Source: Gillisella vitis
GTDB taxonomy: Bacteria; Pseudomonadota; Alphaproteobacteria; Rhizobiales; Rhizobiaceae
Length of the DNA stretch: 64,000 nucleotides
Assembly: GCF_021559775.1 (NCBI RefSeq)
Contig: NZ_CP056048.1
Span: 434,001-498,000, forward strand
Direction: 5' to 3'
Below the pieces are notes generated by a model. The model made no database searches. It saw only the letters and a program-made list of their open reading frames with translations, and was not told the DNA's origin. How positions within the stretch are numbered: position 1 is the stretch's first letter; each line of letters begins with the position of its first letter. Below are positions 16,685 to 25,976 of the stretch, one piece after another. The position numbers and the translations under genes were made by a program.

Positions 16685-18643
16685 TTATCTGGGAACGCCA
16701 TCCGGGCGCAGTTGCCGTCTTTGTGCTGCTATACGGAACGGGGCGTTCATCGCACCATAACCACCATAGGCGCCGCGCCTCTCGACGATTTCGAAGAAAA
16801 AGCCCTCACCGAAGGTGCGGCTATAGATCTGGAAATACTCGCCATTATCGTCGCGGTCATAAAGGATGCTGGCCGAACGTAGTGCATCGGCAAAATCCGG
16901 TTCCAGACCGAAGCGGGCTTCCAGATCGTCATAATAGTTGCGCGAGATGGTCAGCGCCTGGAAACCGCAGGCTGAGAGTGCCTGCGCCGTCGCGAAGATA
17001 TCGTCAGTCGCCAGGGCGATATGCTGGATGCTGGTGCCGAAGCCTTCTTCGAGAAACTTTCCGGCGACGGTTTTCCGGTTATCCGCGCCGTTCAAGGTCA
17101 CCCTGAAACGAGGATCTGGTTTGCTTTCGATCGCCTGGCTGCGCACCAGGCCGCCTGGATCGACCACATCGACCATGGGTGTGCGCCGCGTGGCGAAGAT
17201 CGAGCCGTAAAACAGCAGGCATGTCAGCATCTCGTCATAGCGGGTTGTCTGGGCGAGATGGTCGATACGGGTCAGGCCGGTGTTGGCCGGAGCCTTGTCA
17301 GCGTCGACGTCTTTGAATTCCTGTTTCCAGATGCCGGACAGGGCAGGCGTGTCATCAAGGAAATAAATGACGCCATTGCTCACCCCTTGAATGGCGGGCA
17401 CGGGTACTTCGCCGGGTTTTCGGGGCTCGGAAAAGCTCGTTGCCCCAAGCGCCGTGGCGCGCTTCAAGGCGTCCTCGGCGTGCCCCACCTTCATGCCGAA
17501 GGCGTAGGCACTTGTGCCGTGGATTGCGTAGGACGCGCCGGCAAAACTGTTGTTTGTTGTATCGGTATTGATGAGAATGCGGATGTCGCCCTGGGTGTAG
17601 AGGTCAAGATCCCTGTTGCGATGGGTCGCAGTTTTCGAAAAGCCGAGCGTCGCTAAAAATGCCGCCAGATCCTGCTTTTCCTCGACAGACGTCGCAAATT
17701 CCACGAATTCGACGCCCTGGGTTTCGACAGGCGCTGGCATGGCCGGGGCGCTGAGCCGGATATCGGGTTCGAGGCGTTGGACTTGGTCCATCAGGTACAC
17801 CAGCGAGCGGTGGCCGTCCTCGGCAATGGCTCGCGGTGAGCCTCCCCGGAACTGGTCGTTGAAAATCTCCAGGGATAGCGGCCCGGTATAGCCTGTGGCG
17901 GCCACAGCGCGCATGAAATCGACCACCGGCAGATCGCCTTCGCAGGGCATGTTGCGGAAATGGCGGCTCCAGTAGAGCAGATCCATGTCAAACAGCGGCG
18001 CATCCGCCAGTTGGACGATGAAGATCTTGTCGCCGGGAATGGAACGGATCGAGTTTGGATCGATCTTGCGCGACAGGGTGTGAAAACTATCAAGGATCAG
18101 GCCGACATTGGCATGGTTGGCCCGGCGGACCACTTCCCAGGCATCCCTGTGATCGTTGACGTGACGGCCCCAGGCGAGCGCCTCGTAGCCAACGCGGACT
18201 CCATGCTTTGCGGCGCGTTCGCCCAGTTCCTGGAAATCGGCGGCGGCCCGGTCGATGCCGCCCAGCGAGATGGGAGAGACATTTGAGCAGATCAGCATCA
18301 GGTCGGTGCCAAGCTCATCCATGATCTCGAATTTGCGCTCGGCCCGCTCAAAAGCGCGGGCGCGGTGCAGTTCCGGCATGCCTTCGAAATCGCGGAAGGG
18401 CTGGAACAGGGTGATGTCGAGACCATGGTCGGCGACCATTTTCGCCACATCCCGGGGGGAGGCGTCATAGGTCAGGAAGTCGTTCTCGAAAATTTCGACA
18501 CCGCTGAAGCCTGCCTTGGCAATGGCTGCCAGCTTTTCCGGAAATTCCCCACTGATCGATACGGTTGCAATCGATGTCCGCATGGTTACTGTCCCGGGGT
18601 GTGAATGGGTGCTCGTCCGGTCGCTTTTGTCTGGGCTTGCCAT
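16685..18643 (-). CDS. quiC: 3-dehydroshikimate dehydratase fused to a 4-hydroxyphenylpyruvate dioxygenase-like domain (QuiC)
   Basis: This 652-aa two-part protein should convert 3-dehydroshikimate to protocatechuate, the committing step of quinate/shikimate catabolism. Residues 21-290 are a TIM-barrel sugar-isomerase/AP-endonuclease-type domain (IATVSISGEFPEKLAAIA, VRVGYEALAWGRHVNDH, LSLEIFNDQFRGG). Residues 305-650 are an HPPD-like VOC domain that still has the metal ligands: His in IDHLAQTTR, His in SIQHIALATDD and Glu in FFEIVERRG. The ATG at 18643 has AAAGGAAG upstream; an internal ATG at 18583 matches the domain start but lacks a ribosome site. It is divergent from a TetR gene. Such fusions are known; what the HPPD half does is less clear. 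Confidence 0.88.
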   Translation of the reverse strand: MASPDKSDRTSTHSHPGTVTMRTSIATVSISGEFPEKLAAIAKAGFSGVEIFENDFLTYDASPRDVAKMVADHGLDITLFQPFRDFEGMPELHRARAFERAERKFEIMDELGTDLMLICSNVSPISLGGIDRAAADFQELGERAAKHGVRVGYEALAWGRHVNDHRDAWEVVRRANHANVGLILDSFHTLSRKIDPNSIRSIPGDKIFIVQLADAPLFDMDLLYWSRHFRNMPCEGDLPVVDFMRAVAATGYTGPLSLEIFNDQFRGGSPRAIAEDGHRSLVYLMDQVQRLEPDIRLSAPAMPAPVETQGVEFVEFATSVEEKQDLAAFLATLGFSKTATHRNRDLDLYTQGDIRILINTDTTNNSFAGASYAIHGTSAYAFGMKVGHAEDALKRATALGATSFSEPRKPGEVPVPAIQGVSNGVIYFLDDTPALSGIWKQEFKDVDADKAPANTGLTRIDHLAQTTRYDEMLTCLLFYGSIFATRRTPMVDVVDPGGLVRSQAIESKPDPRFRVTLNGADNRKTVAGKFLEEGFGTSIQHIALATDDIFATAQALSACGFQALTISRNYYDDLEARFGLEPDFADALRSASILYDRDDNGEYFQIYSRTFGEGFFFEIVERRGAYGGYGAMNAPFRIAAQRRQLRPDGVPR

Positions 18644-18666
18644 ATTGCTTCCTTTCCGGCTTTATG

Positions 18667-18686
18667 TACTGCTTGGTTAAGAAGTA
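18667..18686. promoter_or_regulatory. Dyad operator between quiC and the TetR gene
   Basis: TACTGCTT and AAGAAGTA arms around GGTT make a 20-bp imperfect palindrome with seven of eight pairs matching. It lies in the 74-bp gap between the two divergent start codons, the expected place for the operator of a local TetR repressor acting on both genes. Confidence 0.55.
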
Positions 18687-18717
18687 GAGCCTGGCGCTGC
18701 GGCCTGGCGGCGGATGG

Positions 18718-19446
18718 ATGATGAAACGGGACGCAACCACGCGAGACAGTACAGAGGCTCGCCCAGTCAAAGGGGAGTCTGGCAAACGGGACCCGGCCAA
18801 ACGGGACCCCGAAGGCGTGCGCCGCGATATTCTGTCGGTGGCGATGGAAGAGTTTTCGCAAAACGGCCTGTCTGGCGCACGCATTGACGAGATTGCCGCC
18901 AGAACCCGCACGTCCAAGCGGATGATCTATTATTATTTCGGCGACAAGGAAGGGCTTTACCAGCGGGTTCTGGAGGAAGCCTATGGCAAGGTGCGCGGCG
19001 GAGAAATGGACCTGGAGCTGGAAGGGCTCGATCCTATCGCCGCCCTCGACAAGCTCTGTCGCTTCACCTTCGACCATCACCGCCGCAACCCTGCCTTCAT
19101 CCGCATGGTGATCATCGAGAATATTCATCACGGTCGCCATATGCAATTGTCCGAGACCATCAGGGGTCTTAACCAACCGGCTATCGAGGCCCTGCACGGC
19201 GTTTTGCTTCGCGGGCAGGAGCAGGGACTGTTCCGGCAGGGCATCGACCCGCTTGAATTGCACTGGCAGATCAGCGCGCTGTCGTTTTTCAATGTGTCGA
19301 ACGCGGCCAGTTTCTCCGTGATTTTCGGTAATGCGCTGTTTACGGCAGACGGCCAGGAGACCCTGTCGCGTCACGTGGCCGACATGGTCCTGCGCTATGT
19401 GCTGCGTGCCGAGCATATCAGCCCGATCGAGCAACGCGGCCGATAA
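18718..19446 (+). CDS. TetR-family transcriptional regulator, probable quinate/shikimate gene repressor
   Basis: This 242-aa regulator has a TetR helix-turn-helix at about 33-85 ([44 protein letters not shown]) and an all-helical effector domain after it. It is preceded by an unusual charged N-terminal tail of about 32 residues with repeated KRD triplets, encoded in part by a 12-bp direct repeat (CAAACGGGACCC at 18783 and 18798). Two adjacent ATGs (18718, 18721) are possible, and an internal start after the tail cannot be excluded. It lies divergent to quiC and its 3' end overlaps that of aroQ by 29 nt. Control of the surrounding quinate genes is inferred from position and the dyad in the shared promoter. 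Confidence 0.88.
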   Translation: MMKRDATTRDSTEARPVKGESGKRDPAKRDPEGVRRDILSVAMEEFSQNGLSGARIDEIAARTRTSKRMIYYYFGDKEGLYQRVLEEAYGKVRGGEMDLELEGLDPIAALDKLCRFTFDHHRRNPAFIRMVIIENIHHGRHMQLSETIRGLNQPAIEALHGVLLRGQEQGLFRQGIDPLELHWQISALSFFNVSNAASFSVIFGNALFTADGQETLSRHVADMVLRYVLRAEHISPIEQRGR

Positions 19447-19861
19447 GATGGCGCAATGCCATTTCATAGCCCTCGATGCCCAGTCCCGCGATGACGCCCT
19501 CCGCCCGCGTTGAAACGTAGGAGTGATGCCGGAACACCTCCCGCTTGTGAATGTTGGAAATATGCACTTCGATGACCGGCGCCTCAAAAGTGTTGAGGGC
19601 GTCGAGGATCGCAACCGACGTATGGGTGAAGGCGCCGGGATTGATGACGATTCCAGCCGCCTTGCCGCGCGCCTCGTGGACCCAGTCGATGATCTCATAT
19701 TCCCGGTTGCTTTGCGCGAAAAAGATCGAATGTCCTGCCGTTTCGGCAACCGCCCGGCAATTGTCCTCGACATCGACAAGGGTTTCGTGACCGTAAATTT
19801 CAGGCTGACGTTGGCCGAGAAGGTTGAGGTTTGGACCGTTCAGGATGAAAAACAGGCTCAT
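19418..19861 (-). CDS. aroQ: Type II 3-dehydroquinate dehydratase
   Basis: This 147-aa type II dehydroquinase interconverts 3-dehydroquinate and 3-dehydroshikimate. Active-site motifs are [17 protein letters not shown] (catalytic Tyr near residue 23), [26 protein letters not shown] (catalytic His) and the C-terminal GLGIEGY. The ATG at 19861 overlaps the aroE stop. In this setting with quiC and aroE it is probably the catabolic isoenzyme rather than the biosynthetic one. The last 29 nt overlap the end of the convergent TetR gene. Confidence 0.95.
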   Translation of the reverse strand: MSLFFILNGPNLNLLGQRQPEIYGHETLVDVEDNCRAVAETAGHSIFFAQSNREYEIIDWVHEARGKAAGIVINPGAFTHTSVAILDALNTFEAPVIEVHISNIHKREVFRHHSYVSTRAEGVIAGLGIEGYEMALRHLIGRVARSG

Positions 19862-20727
19862 GCGGCTGCCTCCGAAACACAAAGTTCAGTGAAATGGGCG
19901 CTCATACGCTCGGCATCCGGCTCGTAGCCGCAGAACAGACGGAAAGCGCCGACTGCCTGAAACACGGCCATCCCGCCGCCGGGCAGTGTTTGGCAGGCCT
20001 TGTCGCGCGCTGTTGCGATCAGTTCGGTGACGAGGGGCATATAGACGATGTCGGCAACCCAATGGCGCGGCTCGATCAGATCCGCGGCGACCGGCAGTCC
20101 CGGATGAGCCGGCATGCCGACCGGGGTGGCATGAATAAGGCCATCGGCCTCGGCTAAGGACTGGCTTGGATCGGTGACAGCATGGGCGCGTCCTTCACTG
20201 AAGCGTGCATTGAGCGCCGCTGCCAGTCCTTCGGCTCTTGTACGGTCCTGGTCGAAAATGTCCAACTGTTCGATCCCCAATTTCAGCGCGGCATGGGCAA
20301 CGGCCACCCCCGCACCGCCTGCGCCGATCAGCAATGCCCGCTTCAATCGTACATCCGGCAGGCCGCGTCGGAAGCTTTCGTAGAAGCCTGACCAGTCAGT
20401 ATTATGGCCGATCCGCTTGCCATTCCTGAAGACCACCGTATTCACTGCACCCAGCATACGGGCATCTTCCGAGAGATCATCAAGAAAGGGGATGACTGCC
20501 TGCTTGAACGGGTGAGTGATATTGGTGCCAGCAAATCCGCGTGTCTGGCACTCGTCCAGCAGGTCAGGCAGCGCGCTTTCCGGCAGGTTGCGCACATGAA
20601 TGTCGATCAATTCGTAGCGATAATCCAGCCCATGGGCCGCCCCTTCGCGCATATGCATGGCAGGGGATTTGGAGAGCTGGATATCGGTACCAATCAGGCC
20701 GACGTGAAGAATGGGTTTTTCTGTCAT
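19858..20727 (-). CDS. aroE: Shikimate/quinate dehydrogenase (AroE family)
   Basis: This 289-aa enzyme oxidises shikimate or quinate to the 3-dehydro acid, or the reverse in biosynthesis. The substrate site is visible as [13 protein letters not shown], the catalytic Lys as NITHPFKQ, the Asp as HNTDWSG and the NAD(P) fold as [17 protein letters not shown] at 20727 is preferred; an upstream in-frame GTG at 20739 is possible. It is grouped with aroQ, quiC and an importer, so a catabolic (QuiA/YdiB-like) role is likely. Cofactor preference cannot be read reliably. Confidence 0.92.
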   Translation of the reverse strand: MTEKPILHVGLIGTDIQLSKSPAMHMREGAAHGLDYRYELIDIHVRNLPESALPDLLDECQTRGFAGTNITHPFKQAVIPFLDDLSEDARMLGAVNTVVFRNGKRIGHNTDWSGFYESFRRGLPDVRLKRALLIGAGGAGVAVAHAALKLGIEQLDIFDQDRTRAEGLAAALNARFSEGRAHAVTDPSQSLAEADGLIHATPVGMPAHPGLPVAADLIEPRHWVADIVYMPLVTELIATARDKACQTLPGGGMAVFQAVGAFRLFCGYEPDAERMSAHFTELCVSEAAA

Positions 20728-20798
20728 GATTGCGTCCACTTGGGCGGTCTGGTGAAAGCTCTTACCTGCCTGTTACGTTATCTCTGCGGCAGTCCCGC

Positions 20799-21557
20799 TC
20801 AGTGATGGGCGAGAATTTCGCCCAGGAAGGTGCGGGTGCGCTGATGCTGCGGATTGCGGAAGAATTCTTCCGGTGGTCCTTCCTCAATGATCTGCGCGGA
20901 GGCCATGAACACGACACGATCTGCAACCTGACGGGCAAAGCCCATTTCATGGGTGACGCAGATCATCGTCATACCGTCGCGGGCAAGACCGATCATCGTA
21001 TCCAGCACTTCCTTGACCATTTCCGGGTCAAGAGCCGAGGTGGGCTCATCGAACAACATCGCCTTCGGTTCCATGCAAAGTGCGCGCGCAATAGCGACGC
21101 GTTGCTGCTGACCACCGGAAAGCTGGGCGGGATATTTGTCCGCCTGGTCCAGAATGTGAACACGATCCAGATATTTGCGGGCGACCTCTTCGGCCTGTGG
21201 CTTCTGAAGCCCCTTCACCCGCATTGGGGCAAGGGTGCAGTTTTCCAGGATCGTCATGTGCGGAAACAGGTTGAAGCTCTGGAATACCATGCCAACCTCG
21301 CGGCGTACTGCGTCGATGGTGCGGCTCGCGCTGGTGAGCGTGGTGCCTTCGACGGTGATCTTGCCTTCCTGGATTTCCTCCAGATGGTTTATGCAGCGGA
21401 TCAATGTCGATTTTCCGGAACCGGATGGCCCGCAAAGGACGATTTTTTCGCCTTTGCGGACTGTCAGGTTGATGTCTTTCAGCGCGTGGTAGGCTCCATA
21501 CCACTTTCCAACGCCTTCAAGTGCGATCAGTGGAACCTGTGCGGTGGATTGTTGCAT
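20799..21557 (-). CDS. Polar amino acid-type ABC importer ATPase (GlnQ family)
   Basis: This 252-aa ATPase has Walker [19 protein letters not shown], signature [15 protein letters not shown], Walker [15 protein letters not shown] and the His switch in [12 protein letters not shown] 21557 is preceded by GGAGAGG; the open frame extends another 22 codons without a ribosome site. It follows its binding-protein gene by 13 bp and precedes aroE by 71 bp on the same strand, so it probably belongs to the quinate/shikimate transcription unit. Confidence 0.92.
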   Translation of the reverse strand: MQQSTAQVPLIALEGVGKWYGAYHALKDINLTVRKGEKIVLCGPSGSGKSTLIRCINHLEEIQEGKITVEGTTLTSASRTIDAVRREVGMVFQSFNLFPHMTILENCTLAPMRVKGLQKPQAEEVARKYLDRVHILDQADKYPAQLSGGQQQRVAIARALCMEPKAMLFDEPTSALDPEMVKEVLDTMIGLARDGMTMICVTHEMGFARQVADRVVFMASAQIIEEGPPEEFFRNPQHQRTRTFLGEILAHH

Positions 21558-21570
21558 GGAAGCCTCTCCA

Positions 21571-22413
21571 TTACTTCGCGGTGAACGGGATGTCCGGAAG
21601 CGAATCCGGGAACGCCGGAACATCGCGCTTCATCCACTTGGCGTAGATCTTTGCCAGTTGGCCATCGGCCTTGATCTTGTCGATGAAACTGTTGATGCTT
21701 TCGTTCCAGTCCTTCTCGCCCGGACGCATTCCGGCGCCGTTATAGAGCGTGACAAGGTCGAATTTCGTTTCATACTTGCCCGCAGCGGCAGCGTTCAGCC
21801 GATCGCCATAGAACTGGTTGCCACCGACGGCTTCGACCTGACCTGAAATCAGAGCCTGGATGTTTGCTGCGTCATCATCGAAACGCAGGATGCTTGCCTT
21901 GGTGCCTGCGCCAGCGGTGATGGCGGTATCCATGGCGCTGGATTTCGGCACGCCGACGGAAACGCCGGTCAGATCGTCATAGCTGCCGATCTTCTTGTCC
22001 TTCGGTCCGTAGACCGACAAGACGTTGCCGGCATAGGGCTTGGAGAACTGGATGGTCTTGGCGCGGTCGGCGGTCATGCCCATGGTGGCAAACAGGATAT
22101 CGACCTTGCCGGTCATTAGGGCTGGAATGCGGTTGGCCACGGCCAGCGGTACGAATTCGGCCTTGACGCCGAGATAGTCCGCATAAGCCTTGCCGATATC
22201 GGCATCCAGGCCGTCCTGCACGCCGCTGGAATTGACAAAGCCCCAAGGCGAATTGTCGCCCTGAATGCCGATCACCACTTTGCCTTTGGCCTTGGCCTGT
22301 TCCAGCGTCCCGGCGAAGGCCGTGGCGGGGGCGACGAGCGGCATGGCCGCCGCTGCCGCGATCAGGGCGAGCGCTGTGCGGCGCTTGATTGTCATTGTCA
22401 TGGATTTCATCAT
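21571..22413 (-). CDS. Polar amino acid-type ABC periplasmic binding protein
   Basis: This 280-aa family 3 solute-binding protein has a Sec signal ([17 protein letters not shown], cleavage after AFA near residue 34), then [21 protein letters not shown]. The [28 protein letters not shown] segment is typical of His/Gln/opine binders. AAGGAGGAG is placed well before the ATG at 22413. The frame extends upstream into the permease gene without a start signal. Beside aroE, aroQ and quiC the ligand may be quinate or shikimate rather than an amino acid. This is inference from location only. Confidence 0.9.
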   Translation of the reverse strand: MMKSMTMTIKRRTALALIAAAAAMPLVAPATAFAGTLEQAKAKGKVVIGIQGDNSPWGFVNSSGVQDGLDADIGKAYADYLGVKAEFVPLAVANRIPALMTGKVDILFATMGMTADRAKTIQFSKPYAGNVLSVYGPKDKKIGSYDDLTGVSVGVPKSSAMDTAITAGAGTKASILRFDDDAANIQALISGQVEAVGGNQFYGDRLNAAAAGKYETKFDLVTLYNGAGMRPGEKDWNESINSFIDKIKADGQLAKIYAKWMKRDVPAFPDSLPDIPFTAK

Positions 22414-22541
22414 TTGCTCCTCCTTACAAAGCTGATGAGAGTGGTGCTTGGCACCAAACCTGATGTCGTCTTTTGTTGTGCTTTCCTTGTTTTCGTTTTT
22501 GTATTGAGGAAAGCCGGTTTCTACACGTCGTCTGGCAAACG

Positions 22542-23192
22542 TTACCGGGCGGCGGCTTGCAGCCGTTTCTCTTTTCTGGCGCCCCAGAGAGAGAGCGGCC
22601 AGCAAATCAGGAAATAGATGATGCCGACGATGGCAAAGACCGTCAGCGGACGGAATGTCTGGTTGGAGACGATCTGCCCCGCCCGCGACAGTTCCACGAA
22701 GCCGACAATGGCGGCGAGCGAGGTCCCTTTGATCAATTGTACCAGAAACCCGATGGTGGCGGGCAGGGAGACTTTGAAAGCCTGCGGCAGCACCACGTCC
22801 TTCATGATCGATCCGTAATGCAGGCCGAGCGCCTTGGCGGCTTCCGTTTGCCCCTTGGGAACCGCCTGAATGCCGCCGCGCCAGATGTCGCCCAGGAAGG
22901 CGCTGGCATGCAGCGTGAAGGCAATGGCGACGGCGATCCAGGCATCCACGTCGAGGCCAAGCAACGCAACACCGTAATAGACGACGAAGAGCTGCATCAG
23001 CAGCGGCGTGCCTTGGAAGACAGCGATATAGCCAGCGGTCGCCTTGCGCAGGGTTGCGCTCTCGGCCACCCGGGCCAAAGCGACGCAAAGGCCAAAGAAT
23101 CCGCCGCCGACAAAGCCGATGGCGGTCAACGCCAGCGTCCATTTCAAACCTTGCAGTAGGAAGAACAGTTCATTGGGTCCGATAGAAGCCAT
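22542..23192 (-). CDS. Polar amino acid-type ABC permease
   Basis: This 216-aa inner-membrane permease of the HisM/GlnP type has about five membrane helices and the conserved coupling loop EAAKALGLHYGSIMKDVVLPQA. The N-terminal LKWTLALTAIGFVGGGFFG and FQGTPLLMQLFVVYYG are family landmarks. It ends 128 bp before the binding-protein gene. That gap contains a small TGGTGC/GCACCA hairpin (22442-22456), which may help to set different expression of permease and binding protein. Confidence 0.9.
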   Translation of the reverse strand: MASIGPNELFFLLQGLKWTLALTAIGFVGGGFFGLCVALARVAESATLRKATAGYIAVFQGTPLLMQLFVVYYGVALLGLDVDAWIAVAIAFTLHASAFLGDIWRGGIQAVPKGQTEAAKALGLHYGSIMKDVVLPQAFKVSLPATIGFLVQLIKGTSLAAIVGFVELSRAGQIVSNQTFRPLTVFAIVGIIYFLICWPLSLWGARKEKRLQAAAR

Positions 23193-23202
23193 CGTCTTCG
23201 CC

Positions 23203-23871
23203 TCACTTTACCGGGTAACTGAAGAAAATGCGGGAAATGAGCGCAAAAGCCCCCATCATCAGCGAGGAAATCACCAGGTAAAGCAGGGTGATCGAGAAAT
23301 AGACTTCGAAGGACCGGAACGTATCCGCCTCGATTTTCTGGGCAACGGACGTTAATTCGTAAGCTGCAATTGACGTACAGACCGAGGTCGTCAGCGTCAG
23401 CATGACGAACTGGCTGGTGAGCGATGGGTAGACAGCCCGCAAAGCTGGCTTGAGAATGATGTGGCGCAGGATTTGTGCCCGGTGCAGGCCGAGCGCAAGA
23501 CCCGCCTCCACCTGCCCCTTGCCAATGGAGTCCACGCCGCCGCGAATGATCTCAATGGCATAGGCGCCGCCATTCAGGCCGAGAGCGACAATTGCCGTGA
23601 CGGTCGGGTTGAGCCGAACACCGATTTGCGGAAGAGCGAAGAAAATGAAGAAGATCTGGACAAGGAAGGGCGTATTGCGGATCAACTCAACAAATCCGAT
23701 CGTGGCACTTCTCAGGAGGCGGGAAGGTGACCGGCGCGCAACAACGCCGAAAATGCCGATGATGGTTGCGATGGACATGCCGGCGATGGCAAGACCAATG
23801 GTTGCCAGGCATGCCAGGATCAATTCCGGCAATCGCTCGATCACAACCGAAAAGTCGAGAGTGTAACCCAT
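23203..23871 (-). CDS. Polar amino acid-type ABC permease
   Basis: This 222-aa second permease is of the same type (ACLATIGLAIAGMSIATIIG, ELIRNTPFLVQIFFIFFALPQ, coupling loop EAGLALGLHRAQILRHIILKPALR). ATG 23871 has GGGAGGGAAA directly upstream; the reading frame continues 56 codons further without homology. It is the first gene of a minus-strand operon of two permeases, binding protein, ATPase, aroE and aroQ. Confidence 0.9.
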   Translation of the reverse strand: MGYTLDFSVVIERLPELILACLATIGLAIAGMSIATIIGIFGVVARRSPSRLLRSATIGFVELIRNTPFLVQIFFIFFALPQIGVRLNPTVTAIVALGLNGGAYAIEIIRGGVDSIGKGQVEAGLALGLHRAQILRHIILKPALRAVYPSLTSQFVMLTLTTSVCTSIAAYELTSVAQKIEADTFRSFEVYFSITLLYLVISSLMMGAFALISRIFFSYPVK

Positions 23872-24497
23872 TTTCCCTCCCAGGCATTGTCTAAGCCTTG
23901 ACTGACAAGGCTTTAAAGCTCCCCATGCAAGCCGAAAGGCAGGCACGTTCCCTTTATTTTCCGCGGGTCGTGGCGCTCTCTCCTCGCGCCCAACCTCCGT
24001 CGTTAATATGTTTGTACCAGTTAGTTCATACTTAGGCAATATGATTTGCGAAAGATCAATTGATGTGGATTGACGAATTTCAGGTGCTCTAGCCGAGGTA
24101 AGGAGATTGCAACATTTGATGTCTGCCTCCTCGCTTTATTCAAACTGAATTGAACGCGGGCCGACCCGGTTCTGCCAGTTCGATGCAGCGAGTGCAGATA
24201 GAATGGGGAAATGGGAGGAGAGGCGACAGATCCCATGCCTCGGACGCGCCAAATAATATAGACGCTCATCTTATACGAAGAGTCATTGAAGATGACTCTT
24301 CGTATTCCTTTTGCAACGCCTTCAAGGCGAGAATGCGTGAGCATTTTCAAGCCTTGGTATTATACGAAAGCCCGACGATGTGTTGGCATCTTCAGGCTTT
24401 TGTATGCGGAGAAATTTACGGGGCAGGCGTTTGAATTTCTGTCGGATCGCCTGCCTTTGAACGCTCGTCTCGAAAATCGAGCTGTGATCGGATAATT
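23872..24497. other. 626-bp intergenic region with promoter side and twin hairpins
   Basis: The left part should hold the promoter of the minus-strand importer operon. No classical operator is obvious there. The right part holds two hairpins that start with the same TTATACGAA, described separately. The short open frame at 24286-24495 runs through the hairpins and has no recognisable features, so I do not call it a gene. Confidence 0.6.
24273..24405. repeat. Twin hairpins with a common ATACGAA arm start
   Basis: Hairpin A (24273-24305) has perfect 14-bp arms ATACGAAGAGTCAT/ATGACTCTTCGTAT around TGAAG. Hairpin B (24362-24405) has 11-bp arms ATACGAAAGCC/GGCTTTTGTAT with one G-U pair and a 22-nt loop. 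Hairpin A lies between the ends of no convergent genes on its left and the end of the outer-membrane protein gene on its right, so it may terminate that gene (minus strand), although no T run follows. Confidence 0.55.
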
Positions 24498-25388
24498 CTA
24501 GAATTTTGTTGCGAGATTCACCCAGAGAGTGTTGCCTTCGGTTCGGTTTTTAGCCACCACGTCATGTTGCCATGACGCGCTTATGCCCAGGCCCGGATTG
24601 AAGTTATAGGTCAATGACGGACCAATCGCCAGACCTTCGCCGCGATGGCCGTCGGAGGCGACGCCGGGTCCTTTGTCATCGGTGAATTGCTTGATGTAAT
24701 ATCCTGTTGCTCCGACTCTTATCTTGCCGAAATTCCAGCCGACTGCGTAATCAAGGACGAACTCATTACCGGTTTTGTAGTCGGTTGCTGTGTTTTCGGA
24801 GTTGAAGATGACCCTCGCGGCGGTCGCGAATTCAAGTCCTTGTGGGTCGGAATAATGATAGGCAACCGTTGGCTGTACGGACCAGTGATTAAGGCCCGCA
24901 TTGGCAAGGGCGTTCTCGTCGTAAGCGCCGGTCGGTATGCCGATGTCTATCCCTGTGATGAATGTCTGATTCTGATCAGGGTGCCATGATAACCCAACAG
25001 TTGCGGTTGCGTCTCCCAGGTTAAAGCCAGAGTCTCTTGCAAATGTGTTGGAAATATCGAGGTGAATAAGGGGAAGGACGAGCTGTCCCCAGAGTTGGGC
25101 GTCGCCGATACGGATATCTGATACATACATGAAGCGAAGAGTTTCAACGGTGGCTTTCACCTTGAAGTCTATGGGTATTTCACGACCTTTGCCGTCATTG
25201 ACTCTGTTGGCGCTAAAGTAACTTGTCTGCGAAAGAAAATAAAATCCCTCAAATGGAGGAATGGCGCCCGCGTAAAATTGTGACGCGCCCGGTGCATATT
25301 GCGTATTGCTGTTTTCTGCGGCGTTTGCCGCTGTAAAACAGCCCGTGAGGAAAAGTGCTGCCCCCAGTAACGTCCGTGTGTTTTTCAT
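24498..25388 (-). CDS. Outer-membrane protein of the MetA phenol-degradation/SphA family
   Basis: This 296-aa probable outer-membrane beta-barrel is of the family annotated as MetA-pathway of phenol degradation or transporter. It has a Sec signal (ALFLTGCFTAANA, cleavage near residue 23), then alternating aromatic-rich strands and a C-terminal Phe (VNLATKF) as outer-membrane proteins require. GIDIGIPTGAYDENALANAGLNHWSVQPTVAY is the best conserved part. It stands alone and is AT-richer than its neighbours, which hints at separate origin. Family members are often beside aromatic catabolic genes and are thought to help hydrophobic substrates across the outer membrane; that function is not proven for most. 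Confidence 0.85.
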   Translation of the reverse strand: MKNTRTLLGAALFLTGCFTAANAAENSNTQYAPGASQFYAGAIPPFEGFYFLSQTSYFSANRVNDGKGREIPIDFKVKATVETLRFMYVSDIRIGDAQLWGQLVLPLIHLDISNTFARDSGFNLGDATATVGLSWHPDQNQTFITGIDIGIPTGAYDENALANAGLNHWSVQPTVAYHYSDPQGLEFATAARVIFNSENTATDYKTGNEFVLDYAVGWNFGKIRVGATGYYIKQFTDDKGPGVASDGHRGEGLAIGPSLTYNFNPGLGISASWQHDVVAKNRTEGNTLWVNLATKF

Positions 25389-25976
25389 TCTTCTCTCCTC
25401 CTCTTGAGATAAATAAAAATATCGTCACAGGCGATGAATCGATCAATGTGATTATATTTTAATTCATTTCGATTTTTTCAATCCAAAATAAACGTATTTT
25501 TAAATACCGCGCATCGTTGATATGCAGTATTGATGCCGTTATTGATTAGATATACGTCCCCAGGAATTTTTAATAATTGCTCTGCAATCGTAACGACTGG
25601 ATAGCAATAATTTACTCCCTATTCTCCTCCTATTTCTGGTAGAGAAGGGTTTGACGAATGTAAAATTCCAATTCGGAATAGAATGTATTGATTTGATGAA
25701 TATTTTGAGATGGAGAAATGCTTCGGAGTGCGAGCGTATTTCTGATTTGATGATATTTCGATTATTTTTGTGGCGTAAAATTCTTGAAATTATCAGAAAA
25801 TGAATTTCCGGGTAATTTAATGGGTGCCTACATAATTTTATGGTTCGATCACGCTTGTGCACATTGTCTCATCGATACAGGAGTGCGAGATCCTCGCCAG
25901 CCGCTCATGTCGGGGCGCCTGGAAAGGGGCGTTGGGCAATCTTCGGTTGTGCCGATTGGGATACAAACGCTTTGCC
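25389..25976. other. 588-bp AT-rich intergenic region
   Basis: This region holds the promoter side of the minus-strand outer-membrane protein gene (TTGAGGAGGAGAGAAG-type ribosome site at its right border) and the 3' flank of treZ. The first 450 bp are strikingly AT-rich; the last 100 bp return to normal composition. I found no gene. ATGAATCGATCAAT at 25434-25447 resembles a dyad in the promoter of the large catabolic operon (50261-50274). Confidence 0.55.

Noticed and set aside
21571..23142. Apparent 523-codon fusion of permease-region sequence and binding protein
   Set aside because: The upstream half is the wrong frame of the permease gene; the signal peptide and AAGGAGGAG at 22413 show the true start.
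24286..24495. Small open frame of 69 codons between the importer and outer-membrane protein genes
   Set aside because: It runs through two hairpins, has no ribosome site and no recognisable sequence.
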